Positions 17,937-26,761 of a DNA stretch of 64,000 nt are shown here, piece after piece. The notes below the pieces were generated by a model, which did not search any database, was not told the origin of the DNA, and saw only the letters and a program-made list of their open reading frames with translations. How positions within the stretch are numbered: position 1 is the first letter of the stretch; every line of letters begins with the position of its first letter. This DNA comes from Pseudarthrobacter sp. NamE2 (GTDB lineage: Bacteria > Actinomycetota > Actinomycetes > Actinomycetales > Micrococcaceae): assembly GCF_005796205.1 (NCBI RefSeq), contig NZ_VAHN01000006.1, positions 62,001-126,000 on the forward strand, in the 5' to 3' direction. The translations under genes and the position numbers were made by a program.

Positions 17937-18448
17937 CTACTCCAGCTTGGCCTGGCGCAGGTACTGGTAGACAGTCGCCCTGCTGGTCCCGTAGTCACGG
18001 GCAAGAACGGCTTTCGGGACACCGTTACCGGCGCGCCGAACTAGGTCTGCCGCCCGCTCCGGGGCGAGGGTCTTTTCCGCCCTCTCTAGGCGCCGCGCTG
18101 CTTGGCCAGGGCGATGCCCTCCCGCTGTCGTTCCCGGATGAGCGAGCGTTCGAATTCAGCGAAGGCATCCATGACGGAGAGCATGAGGTTGGCCATGGGG
18201 GAGTCCTCGCCGGTGAAGACCCGGCTCTCCTTGACGAACTCCACCCGCCGGCCCTTGCGGGTGAGTCCCTGGACAAGAGCACGCAGGTCATCGAGGTTCC
18301 GGGCGAGCCGTTCCATGCTGTGCACAAACCATCGTATGAAGATCCGGTCCAGAACCTGGCGTTCGAGCTGGCGTTTCTCGTTCTGGTCCAGCATGCTCAC
18401 GCGCGCATACCCGATCCGCTGTCCAGTCACCGGTGCCTCCACCCTCAT
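17937..18448 (-). pseudogene. Serine recombinase (resolvase/invertase) pseudogene
   Basis: Close relative of the intact recombinase at 34576-35142. The N-terminus (TGQRIGYARVSMLDQNEKRQ) keeps the catalytic serine. About 25-30 codons around the DKASGRDTSRPELTELL segment of the intact copy are deleted. The reading frame then hits a TAG straight after AKQRGA where the intact copy has Tyr, and a single-base loss follows. The C-terminal helix-turn-helix (RAGNGVPKAVLARDYG) is still readable in the shifted frame down to a TAG at 17937. It is non-functional. Confidence 0.88.
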
Positions 18449-18539
18449 CCTTTCAGGTTGAGTTCTAGGCCCCTCTCAGCCCACGGCCACGAGGATCACC
18501 ATGCACTGGCTGTGGATGGTGGCGGGGCCGGAATTAAGC

Positions 18540-18576
18540 GCAATGCCCCGTCCGCTGAGGGCGGACGGGGCATTGC
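18540..18576. terminator. Hairpin terminator after the CE12-PL11 gene
   Basis: A perfect 16-bp GC-rich stem (18540-18555 with 18561-18576) and 5-base loop lie 30 bp beyond the stop of the lyase gene. There is no long T-run, so termination strength is uncertain. Confidence 0.65.
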
Positions 18577-18605
18577 AGTTTCACCCGAGGTTGAATGCGC
18601 GGGGG

Positions 18606-21600
18606 CTAGCCGGCGCGGCGGGTGTAGACGATGTCCGGCTGGCCCGGCAGTTCCATGCCTTCACCGATGTAGAAGCCCGGGTGCGGCGGCTGGTTGTAGG
18701 AGATGTTCTCCCGGGCCACAGACAGGCGGTACACCGGATCGTGCATGAGTGTCCGCAGGCGGACATCGGTGCCGGCTGTGGTGGTGTAGATCCGCAATTC
18801 CGTGCTGTCTGCTGACGGCCAGGCAATCTCTTCCCGCCAGTCACCGAGGAGGTCGGCCTGGATGGCAGGGTTGCCCTTGGTGCTGTTGTTGGTTTTTGCC
18901 CCGGTCGCGGTCAGCAACCGGTCGCTGGATTCGGTCTCCCAGTTCCACTTGGCGATGCTGGGCGTGCCTGTGTTGGTGGCAGCGTTCCAGTCATGGTCCA
19001 CGATCTCGCGCAGCAGGTCGCCGTCCCACCAGGCCAGGAAGTTGGCTGCAGGGATCTTGTTGGCGATCAGTTCGCCCTTAGCCGAGCGGAGCTCACCAAC
19101 GGGGGAGTTCCACGCCGCGTCGCCGCCGATGGCCCAGCCTTCGGCACCCGGGTGGCGGGGGTCGATGTCTCCGGCAGCAGCGCGTCCGGTGTCCTTGGTG
19201 GCCGGGATGCTCCAGAGCACTTCACCTGTCCGTGAATCCCGGAACGTAGCGCCCTTGTTGCCGCTTGAGCCCATGTCCTCGTGGGCGGCGAAGGTCTCCA
19301 GTCCTGGGCGGGACGGATCAAGGTCACTGGTGTGGATGGCGTCGCCGTGGCCGAGGCCGGTGGTGTACAGCGGCTTGCCGTTGTCGTCGATGGTCATGGA
19401 CCCGAAGACGAACTCGTCCTTGCCGTCGGCGTCCACGTCAGCCACGGAGAGGTTGTGGTTGCCCTGGCCCCGGTACTGGGCACCGGCGGTGTCGGAATCG
19501 AAGATCCAGCGCTTGATGATCTTGCCATCCACCAGGTCGTAGGTGGCCAGCACCGTGCGGGTGTAGTAGCCGCGGCTGAACATCATGGAGGGCCGCTCGC
19601 CGTCGAGGTAAGCCACGGCGCCGAGGAAGCGGTCCACGCGGTTTCCGTAGGTATCGCCCCAGGCTCCAACGTCCCCCCGGGGCGGGTCGTAGGCCACGGT
19701 GTCCATCACGGTGCCGGTGGCACCGTGGAAGACCGTGAGGAACTCCGGTCCCGTGAGCACGTAGCCGCTGCTGTTGCGGTAGTCAGCTCCGGCGTTACCG
19801 ATGACGGTTCCGGCACCATCACGCGTGCCGTCCGCGGTCTTCATGGCAACCTCGGCCTTGCCGTCGCCGTCGAAGTCGTACGCCAGGAGCTGGGTGTAGT
19901 GGGCGCCGGCACGGATGTTCGGGCCCATGTTGATCCGCCAGAGCTTGGTGCCGTCCATGCGGTAGGCGTCCACGTAGACGGTCCCGGTGTAGCCTGCCTG
20001 TGAGTTGTCCCTGGAATTGGACGGGGACCACATCTGGATGACTTCGTAGGTCCCGTCGCCGTCCAGGTCCGCCACGCTGGAGTCACCTGCGGAGTAGCTG
20101 TAGGGCTGGCCGTCCTTGGTGTAGTCGTCTGCAGGCTTGTCCAGCTTGACTGCCAGATAGTCCTGCGCCAGCGGGGTGAACTCACCGGTCAGCTGGTCCC
20201 CGCCGTTGCCGACGCTCTTAATGACGTAGCGGGAAGCCGCTGTGCCTGATGAGTCCAGGAAGGTAGTGCTGTTCCGGATCGGCTCTTCGGTGAGCTGGAC
20301 GCCGTCGCGGATGACATGGAACCCGATCTGTTCGGGGTCCAGGCCCAGCATGCGCCAGCCCACCCGTACGCCCTGGTCGGTCAGCAGGGCCACGGGGGCG
20401 CGGTCCAGCTGCTCCATCTGCCGGTTAATAACGGTGACCTTCTCTGTTCCCACCACGGGGGAGGGCACGGATTCGCCGCCCTTGTTCACGGTGGTGACCC
20501 GGTAGTAGTACTTGATGGTGGTCAGCACGGTGTAGTCGGTGTAGTTCACTTCGCCGGCGCGGCCCACGTATTCGAAGGGGCCCTCGGGCGAGGTGGAGCG
20601 GTAGATTTGGTAGGCGGCGGCATCGGCCACCTTCTGCCATTTCAGGGTCACGCTGGTCTTTTCCACGGCCTTGACGTCCACCTTGAGGGGCGCGGCGGGA
20701 ACCGGGGTGTTGGGATCTACCAGGGCGGTCTCGACGGTGTTGGAGGGAACGGATTCCAGGCCGGTGCTGTCCAGCGCCGTGACGAAGTACTTGTACGTCA
20801 GGCCGGCAAAGGCAGTGGTGTCCTGGAAAGATGGTGCCGTGACGTTTTCGGCCACCAGCGAAGGCTCGGCCTCAAACGATGCCTGGCGGAACACCTTGTA
20901 GCCGGCGGCGTCCGTCACGGGGTCCCAGGCAAGGTCGACCACTGGAGGTTCGGCGGCTGCATTAACGGCCGTGGTGTGCAGGTTGGTGGGTCCCACCAGC
21001 AGGGGGGTGACCTCCAGGCCGTTGAGCCGCTGGCCGGAACCGCTGATGGTCAGGTTCAGCTGCCCGTCGGAGACCAGGACCTGGTTGATGATTTTGGTGG
21101 CGGAGGAGGACCGGCCGGAGGAGACCTGGCCGTAGGGGGTGCCCTCGGCGGCAACATCGGTGCGGGTGGAGCCGATCCAGTCGCTGTGGTACGTCTTCAG
21201 CGCATAGGTGCCGTTGGGCACGTCCAGCTTGAACTCGAAGCTGGAGCTGCTCAGGACGAAGTCGCGCAGGAGATTGGTGGTCACGGCGCCCCGGTCCCGG
21301 TCGCTGAGTACCGCGGTGTCCTTGAAGCCGAAGCCGCGCTCAGGGGTGTAGGCCATGGTCCGGTTGACTTCGGTGTAGCCGGGCTCGAGAGGCGCCCCTA
21401 CGGGCCCAAAGTCGAACTTGTACTTCGCCTGCTTCGTGGTCACCGCCAGGGTGTCGCTGGGCTCGGAGAGTCCCTTGCCGTTCATGGCAGCCACCCGAAC
21501 ACTGTAGGCGGTACCTTCGGCGAGACCGCCCAGGTTGGCGGTGGGGACAGTTGAGGTGGTGGTCAGCGTGAAGGCGCTGTCCGGCTCGGAGGCCAGCTTG

Positions 21601-23000
21601 CGGTACACCTTGTAGATGTCCGCACCCTCAACGGGCTGCCACTTCAACAGTGCGCCGGCGTTGGAGACGCTGCCGGCCACGAGTCCCTGCGGTTTGGCCG
21701 GAACGGACGACGGCGGTGCGATTTCCTTGACCCGTGATGCCAGCGGGACGCTGAGCTGCTTCACGCCTTCGGCGACCAGCCGTGCGATCTGGATGGCGCC
21801 GTATTCCTGGAAGTGGGTGTTGTCCACGGTTCCGGTGGGACGGTTGGGGTAGACGCCTGCATCAACATGGAGGAACACCGATTTTGTGTCTTCCGGGCCG
21901 ATGGCATCGTAGTAGGCGCGGCTGGAGGCCGAAAGGTCCACCAGCCCCACGTTTTCCTCAGCGGCGAGTTCGTGCACCTTGGCGACGTACTCAGGGAAGC
22001 TGACCCGGAACTTGCCGGTTGATTCGTCGAAGTCGCGGCGGCCTACGGGCGTGACCAGGACGGGTACGGCACCGCGCTGGCGGGCGCCGTGGACGTAGGT
22101 CCGCAGGTATTCCTTATAGTCAGCGGGTGAGGCGTAGCGGTCGTCCACCCCGACGGTGGCGTCGTTGTGGCCGAACTGGACCATCAGGTAGTCACCGGGG
22201 TTAATCACGCGCAGGATCTCATCCAGCCGGCCCTGGCTGATGAAGTTCTTGGAACTGCGGCCGCCGATGGCGTGGTTCTTGAAGGAGACCCGGTCATCGA
22301 AGTACCGGTCGATCATCTGGCCCCAGCCGGCCTGCGGGACGTATCCGGCGTCGTAGGTCTGGACGGTGGAGTCGCCGGCGAGGTAGACGCCGGGGTCCGC
22401 GGTTGCCGTGCGGGGAGCCCGGGCGGCGATCACCAGGGAGTTGATCTTCGCAGCTGTTCCGCTGAAGTCCAGGTTAAGCTGGCCGTCCACCAGGGAGATG
22501 GGGAATTCCATTTCAAGGTACTGGCCGGCAGGCTTGTCGGTGGCCTGTACCTTGGCCATCTTCTCTGCAGTAATGGCGATGTTGGTCGCCTCGGTGGCGT
22601 CGCCGGCGATGAGCTTGACGGTGTAATCGCCGTTGGGCAGGTCCACCAGGAAGCTGCTGTCCTGGGCCTGCACGAAGTCGGACCGCAAGGGGTCACCGGT
22701 GCCGCGGTCGGCCCCCGAGGTGACAGCGGTATCAGTGAAGCCGAACTTTGCCGCGGCGGAGTACTGGGTGCCTGCTTCAATGCGGGTGTAGCCTTCGGCC
22801 GTGGCACCGGGGCCGAAGTCGAATTTGAATCCGCTTCCCACCGGCGGCAGGGCGGTGTCGGCATGGACCGCCGGCAGCCCGGTGAAGGCGATGGCAGCGG
22901 AAGCCACCGCGGCGGTGACCGCCTTGGTGCCTCTGGCCAGCCTGCGGCCTGGCGGCGGCGCTTCCTTCGACAACGGGGGCACTTGCGGGGGTATATGCAC
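18606..23000 (-). CDS. Secreted rhamnogalacturonan acetylesterase (CE12) - rhamnogalacturonan lyase (PL11) fusion
   Basis: A 1464-residue secreted protein. Signal peptide about 1-47 (GLPAVHA-DT). A beta-sandwich follows at about 58-195, then an SGNH/CE12 esterase at about 204-415 with S211 (AGDSTV), G246 (IGGRSS), N279 (FGHND) and D393/H396 (DNTHF). Next come a fibronectin-III-like domain, a second beta-sandwich, two more Fn3-like domains, and a PL11 lyase from about 855 to the end (VINRQMEQLDRAP, ADLDGDGTYEV, YDFDGDGKAEV, GQGNHNLSVADVD). It should deacetylate and cleave the rhamnogalacturonan I backbone outside the cell. I chose GTG 23000 because AAGGAG lies 6 bases upstream; the ATG at 23006 touches that ribosome site. 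Confidence 0.93.
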   Translation of the reverse strand: MHIPPQVPPLSKEAPPPGRRLARGTKAVTAAVASAAIAFTGLPAVHADTALPPVGSGFKFDFGPGATAEGYTRIEAGTQYSAAAKFGFTDTAVTSGADRGTGDPLRSDFVQAQDSSFLVDLPNGDYTVKLIAGDATEATNIAITAEKMAKVQATDKPAGQYLEMEFPISLVDGQLNLDFSGTAAKINSLVIAARAPRTATADPGVYLAGDSTVQTYDAGYVPQAGWGQMIDRYFDDRVSFKNHAIGGRSSKNFISQGRLDEILRVINPGDYLMVQFGHNDATVGVDDRYASPADYKEYLRTYVHGARQRGAVPVLVTPVGRRDFDESTGKFRVSFPEYVAKVHELAAEENVGLVDLSASSRAYYDAIGPEDTKSVFLHVDAGVYPNRPTGTVDNTHFQEYGAIQIARLVAEGVKQLSVPLASRVKEIAPPSSVPAKPQGLVAGSVSNAGALLKWQPVEGADIYKVYRKLASEPDSAFTLTTTSTVPTANLGGLAEGTAYSVRVAAMNGKGLSEPSDTLAVTTKQAKYKFDFGPVGAPLEPGYTEVNRTMAYTPERGFGFKDTAVLSDRDRGAVTTNLLRDFVLSSSSFEFKLDVPNGTYALKTYHSDWIGSTRTDVAAEGTPYGQVSSGRSSSATKIINQVLVSDGQLNLTISGSGQRLNGLEVTPLLVGPTNLHTTAVNAAAEPPVVDLAWDPVTDAAGYKVFRQASFEAEPSLVAENVTAPSFQDTTAFAGLTYKYFVTALDSTGLESVPSNTVETALVDPNTPVPAAPLKVDVKAVEKTSVTLKWQKVADAAAYQIYRSTSPEGPFEYVGRAGEVNYTDYTVLTTIKYYYRVTTVNKGGESVPSPVVGTEKVTVINRQMEQLDRAPVALLTDQGVRVGWRMLGLDPEQIGFHVIRDGVQLTEEPIRNSTTFLDSSGTAASRYVIKSVGNGGDQLTGEFTPLAQDYLAVKLDKPADDYTKDGQPYSYSAGDSSVADLDGDGTYEVIQMWSPSNSRDNSQAGYTGTVYVDAYRMDGTKLWRINMGPNIRAGAHYTQLLAYDFDGDGKAEVAMKTADGTRDGAGTVIGNAGADYRNSSGYVLTGPEFLTVFHGATGTVMDTVAYDPPRGDVGAWGDTYGNRVDRFLGAVAYLDGERPSMMFSRGYYTRTVLATYDLVDGKIIKRWIFDSDTAGAQYRGQGNHNLSVADVDADGKDEFVFGSMTIDDNGKPLYTTGLGHGDAIHTSDLDPSRPGLETFAAHEDMGSSGNKGATFRDSRTGEVLWSIPATKDTGRAAAGDIDPRHPGAEGWAIGGDAAWNSPVGELRSAKGELIANKIPAANFLAWWDGDLLREIVDHDWNAATNTGTPSIAKWNWETESSDRLLTATGAKTNNSTKGNPAIQADLLGDWREEIAWPSADSTELRIYTTTAGTDVRLRTLMHDPVYRLSVARENISYNQPPHPGFYIGEGMELPGQPDIVYTRRAG

Positions 23001-23049
23001 GGACATCTCCTTCGATGAACTCTGGCAAGACGATACCCAGGCGGGGATC

Positions 23050-23064
23050 TGGAACGATTCAAAA
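23050..23064. promoter_or_regulatory. Candidate operator upstream of the CE12-PL11 gene
   Basis: Read on the minus strand, TTTTGAATCGTTCCA matches CTTGTATCGTTTCAA at 26018-26032 at 11 of 13 core positions. A LacI-type site shared by the pectin-enzyme genes is inferred. Confidence 0.35.
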
Positions 23065-23307
23065 CGAGGCCGCCGGACAGCGGATGTCGATTTTGGTGGG
23101 TTCCGGGTTGGACCGTGGATTGAAGCGAGACCTGGGTGGGGTGATGCGACCCTGTAAGGTTTATCAGCCCCGAGCCCATGCTGGCAACCGTTTTCCCAAC
23201 TTTCCCGGGAGTTTTTGGTATTGAATGTTCCTGCTTGTTCGGCCGAAAAATCCGTACTGGGGGAGCTCTTCACACTGGCATGGGCGGGGTGTGTACCGGT
23301 TAAACAG

Positions 23308-23345
23308 CGACGGCGGATGCGCACCGAAGTGCCCATCCGCCGTCG
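23308..23345 (-). terminator. Hairpin terminator after CE12-like gene
   Basis: A 12-bp perfect stem (CGACGGCGGATG at 23308-23319 with 23334-23345) lies just beyond the stop codon of the upstream esterase gene. It is followed on the minus strand by CTGTTTAACC. Confidence 0.65.
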
Positions 23346-23378
23346 TGTGTTTTGCCGGCTTGCGCCGGAATTATTTCC

Positions 23379-24647
23379 CTAGAAACTGCTGAGGATGCCG
23401 GTGTCTTGAGGCGCGCTGGTCAGGTAGGTGAACTCATCCATTCCTTGGTCCTGCAAATTTTGAACGACGAGCTTCGCCAGGACAGTGGCCCCATCCCGAT
23501 TGAAGTGCAGCCAGTCACCCGTGGTGTAAAGGGACGCGGTCTCGACCGGGCCGATCGAAGTGAAGTAGGCGGAACTGAGCACGTTGAGATCCACGAGGTC
23601 AACACCCTGCTCCTCCGCCAAGGCAATCATGGCCGGCCGGTACATGGCCTGCTCGGCATTGTGCACAGGAGTTCCATTTTCATCCGTCGTCCAGGAGATT
23701 GATCGCCCCTGCGCAGTCACGAGGACGACTGTCGCTCCGGTGCTCTTCACCGCCGACACGGTCTGACGCATGTAATCCTGGAATTGAGCCGCTGAATAAG
23801 CCTTCTCGTCGTTAATCCCCATCTCGAGAAGGAAGTAGTCGCCAGGTTTGGCGTACTTCAGAATCGTATCGAGCGATCCTCCTTGGAGGAATCCCTTGGC
23901 AATCTGCCCCGCGGAGGCCATGTTGCGGACGTTGAGAACGTCTGGATTCACAAGCTCCGGCACAATCTGACCCCAGCCGACCATTTCGTCGGCATCTTTG
24001 GGATAGTAGTTCGTGACCGTTGAGTCACCTCCAAGCCAGACCGTCGCGGGCAACTGTGGATCCTTAGAGACGTGGGTGATGACCATCGCCGACAGCGTGT
24101 GCGCCGCATTCTGACCCGGGACGACCGAAAGGTTTAGTTGCCCGTCGGTTATGGGTATGAGAAAGGAATCCTGGGCGTTAACACCTGTCAGATTCAGAAG
24201 TTGATATACGCCTTCAGCCGCCACACTCGATCTGTTCGTATCTCCCAACATAACCTGGACGCGGTAGAGACCTTTGGGTAGGTCCACATTGAAGGTGTTC
24301 GGGCTGGCCGGTGCGGACTTCAAGAACCGGACAGCAGTCGCTCCCACCCCTGAGCCGGTCGCCGAGACATCAGTCATGTCTTGCGGCGTGTTGAACCCGT
24401 ACCCTGTCGCGGAATCATATGCATCGGCAGCACTCACGTTGGTGTAGCCGGACACCTCCGGGCCTGCGCCGAAGTTGAACTTCGTAGCTACGGCCGCGGC
24501 TTCTACCTTGCCCTGTTGTTGGCCGGGTTGCACTGCCGAGGCCTGGCCGGTGCCCATGATCGGCCCTAAGAACGCTGCGACCGCCAAACCCACGAGGAGT
24601 ATCTTGGCCTTCGCTGGGATGTGTCCGAGTTGCGTTACCGATTTCAT
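23379..24647 (-). CDS. Secreted CE12-like SGNH esterase (rhamnogalacturonan acetylesterase family)
   Basis: A 422-residue protein with a signal peptide (hydrophobic 15-30, cleavage near GQASA at about 38). An N-terminal beta-sandwich (FNFGAGPEVSGYTNVSAADA) precedes the SGNH domain: S209 (GGDSTV), G near 247 (ASAGQ), N279 (MGIND) and D378/H381 (GDWLHFN). It is likely to remove acetyl groups from pectic polysaccharide outside the cell. AAAGGGAAG precedes the ATG. It closely resembles the next upstream esterase, so the pair looks like an old tandem duplication. Confidence 0.9.
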   Translation of the reverse strand: MKSVTQLGHIPAKAKILLVGLAVAAFLGPIMGTGQASAVQPGQQQGKVEAAAVATKFNFGAGPEVSGYTNVSAADAYDSATGYGFNTPQDMTDVSATGSGVGATAVRFLKSAPASPNTFNVDLPKGLYRVQVMLGDTNRSSVAAEGVYQLLNLTGVNAQDSFLIPITDGQLNLSVVPGQNAAHTLSAMVITHVSKDPQLPATVWLGGDSTVTNYYPKDADEMVGWGQIVPELVNPDVLNVRNMASAGQIAKGFLQGGSLDTILKYAKPGDYFLLEMGINDEKAYSAAQFQDYMRQTVSAVKSTGATVVLVTAQGRSISWTTDENGTPVHNAEQAMYRPAMIALAEEQGVDLVDLNVLSSAYFTSIGPVETASLYTTGDWLHFNRDGATVLAKLVVQNLQDQGMDEFTYLTSAPQDTGILSSF

Positions 24648-24788
24648 CTTGTCTTCCCTTTCAAGCGTTTTCCGATCGCTTTGTCCGCTACCACGACCTG
24701 ACCACTGATGCCGGCGGGAACCGCCACAGGGTCACCAGTGTGGAGTCGGTGTTCATGCACCTCTTTGGTCGTCAGGACTCGCGTCCCT

Positions 24789-25970
24789 TTAGAGTCCCTG
24801 CCTCTTCAGGTCCTCTGCGACCAGCCGGGCCAGCTCAGCGGCGCCCGCGCGGTTGGGGTGGAGCGAGTCACCGGTCATGTAGAGGGCAAGGGTGGCCTCC
24901 GGGCCAATCTCGGTGAAGTACGCCGAAGCCAGGACGTTCAGGTCTACTAACGGGATGTTCTCTTCCGAGGCCAGTGCCACGGTGGAGTTCCGGTACCAGC
25001 GGTTCACTGAGGTGTGGACCCCTTCGGCGTTGAAGTCCGTAGCGCGGCCCTGCGGGGTGACCAGCACCGGCGTTGCTCCGGTAGCTGCCACTTGCTGGAC
25101 CATGTCCCGCATGATCTCCTTGAACTCGGCCTCAGTGGTGGCATTCTTGGCGGCGGTGTCGTTGATGCCCATTTCCAGCAGGAAGAGGTCGCCCGGCTTG
25201 ATGTACTGCAGCACGGCCTCGAGCTGGCCGTCGTTTCGGAAGCCCCGGGCGATCTGGCCGCCGGTGGCCATGTTCCGGATATCAAAGGCTTCCGGGTCAA
25301 CGTACTGCGGCAGCATCTGGCCCCAGCCTCCCTGGACACTGGATTCGAGCGGGTAGTAGCTGGCCACGGTGGAGTCCCCGCCCACCCAGATGGTGGGGTC
25401 CATTTCCGGGTGGCGAGAGACCTTCTCAATCTCCAGGGCGCTCAGGGTGAAGGCGGTGCCCACTTTGCCTTCGGTTACCAACAGGTTCAGCTGGCCGTCC
25501 GTCACCGGTATCTCGAAGGAGTCCTTGGCGCCGTTCCCGGTGAGGTTCATCGCCTGGTAAACGCCCTCAGCGGCGATGCTCGCGCGGGAGGTGTCGCCCA
25601 GGGTGACGGACACCTTGTACAGGCCCTCCTTGAGGTCCACGTTGAACGTGTTGGCGCTCTTGGTGCCGAATTGCAGGAAGCGCACGGCGTCGCTTCCCGC
25701 GCCGGCCCCCTTGGCGGGGACGTTCACCATGTGCTCGGGGGTGTTGAAGCCGTAACGCTTCTCCGGGCTGTAGGTGTCGACGGCGCTGACGCCGATGTAA
25801 CCTTCTTCCACCGGTCCGTTGCCGAAATCGAACCTGTAGTTGCTGGGTTCCGCATTGGCTGCGGGGGCCGCCAGGCTCACGCCCAAGCCACTCAAGAGCA
25901 TGACTGCGGCCATGCCCCCGGCAAGGGTTTTCTTGGACTTGCTAGTTGAATGCTTAGCACTACCGAGCAC
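24789..25970 (-). CDS. Secreted CE12-like SGNH esterase (paralogue)
   Basis: About 393 residues. The signal peptide ends near PAANA (about 40). The N-terminal sandwich (YRFDFGNGPVEEGYIGVSA) and SGNH domain (S200 in GGDSTV, GIND, GDSLHPN) follow the same plan as the neighbouring esterase. The start is ambiguous in the same way as the PL11 fusion: AAAGGAG abuts an ATG at 25976, while GTG 25970 has ideal spacing, so I chose the GTG. A possible LacI-type site lies at 26018-26034. It is the first gene of the likely esterase transcription unit. Confidence 0.88.
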   Translation of the reverse strand: MLGSAKHSTSKSKKTLAGGMAAVMLLSGLGVSLAAPAANAEPSNYRFDFGNGPVEEGYIGVSAVDTYSPEKRYGFNTPEHMVNVPAKGAGAGSDAVRFLQFGTKSANTFNVDLKEGLYKVSVTLGDTSRASIAAEGVYQAMNLTGNGAKDSFEIPVTDGQLNLLVTEGKVGTAFTLSALEIEKVSRHPEMDPTIWVGGDSTVASYYPLESSVQGGWGQMLPQYVDPEAFDIRNMATGGQIARGFRNDGQLEAVLQYIKPGDLFLLEMGINDTAAKNATTEAEFKEIMRDMVQQVAATGATPVLVTPQGRATDFNAEGVHTSVNRWYRNSTVALASEENIPLVDLNVLASAYFTEIGPEATLALYMTGDSLHPNRAGAAELARLVAEDLKRQGL

Positions 25971-26017
25971 GTTCATCTCCTTTGATAACGCGTGGAACTG
26001 CAACCACAACGCCGGGC

Positions 26018-26034
26018 TTGTATCGTTTCAAAAA
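26018..26034. promoter_or_regulatory. Candidate operator upstream of esterase genes
   Basis: CTTGTATCGTTTCAAAA, 48 bp before the esterase start. A near copy (CTTGTATCGTTTGAGGA) occurs at 35404-35420 and a related one at 23050. Confidence 0.4.
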
Positions 26035-26185
26035 GCCGCGCAAATGCGGATTCTGTTGAAATGAGGCATTCGCGGGTGCCGGATAGTTCCGACCTCTCGC
26101 GCTACAGCATTTGTAACAGCCATCAACGCAAGCGGTCAAGAGACTCTGGTAGATTTCTGTCTCTTTTGTTTCTGAATGTGAGCAC

Positions 26186-26370
26186 ATATGCCTGGCCGTA
26201 AACTCGCTGCAGCGCCAACTGGGGCTGGGCCGGTATCAGACTGCGCGGACGATGTTGCATAACTGCGTCGTGCCTGCGCTAGGCGGGCAGCCAGACGGTC
26301 TGCGACGAGCTCGTTGAAGTCGCCAATTCCGCTCCCCTGGAAGGGTTAATTTCGGTTTCTCAATGGCCGT
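26186..26370 (+). pseudogene. IS1595/ISXO2-like transposase remnant
   Basis: A plus-strand frame reads LAVNSLQRQLGLGRYQTART followed by MLHNC and GGQPDGLR, which resembles the helical segment before the catalytic core of ISXO2-like transposases. After LRR the frame is lost to a one-base shift; in the next frame DELVEVANSAPLEG follows. No DDE residues remain. The rest of 25971-26761 holds no recognisable gene. Confidence 0.5.
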
Positions 26371-26761
26371 ATAGTGGGTGGGTTTCTCCCCTGGGACTAC
26401 CAACAGGCTGCGTCCGACTTGGTTGTCTATGCCCGCCGGGTGCTAGATATCGATACTGGAGGAGAGCAAATTCTCGAATCCCTTAATCCTCCACGCGGGA
26501 GCGTTGCATGCGCCTTAGTGGGCCATTGACGGCTATGCAAGGCCCCATTACACTTTTTGAATCGGTTCAAGCCATCCCACGCATAGATGGAATGAAAGTC
26601 GAGCAGCTGAATCGAACGGCCCCACTTCCCGGTTCGAACACACACGGCCAAGCTCTGGCCACAAGGCCTGAGGCATAGACTGCAGATGATTCCTCAAGGC
26701 AGGGCGCAACGAAGCGGAGCCGGAAGGAAGGTAAAACCCTTGGTGATCTCGAGGTTTGCTC

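Noticed and set aside
20316-21554. 412-codon plus-strand frame inside the PL11 fusion gene
   Set aside because: Gly/Val-rich antisense artefact; the minus-strand protein has clear domains throughout.
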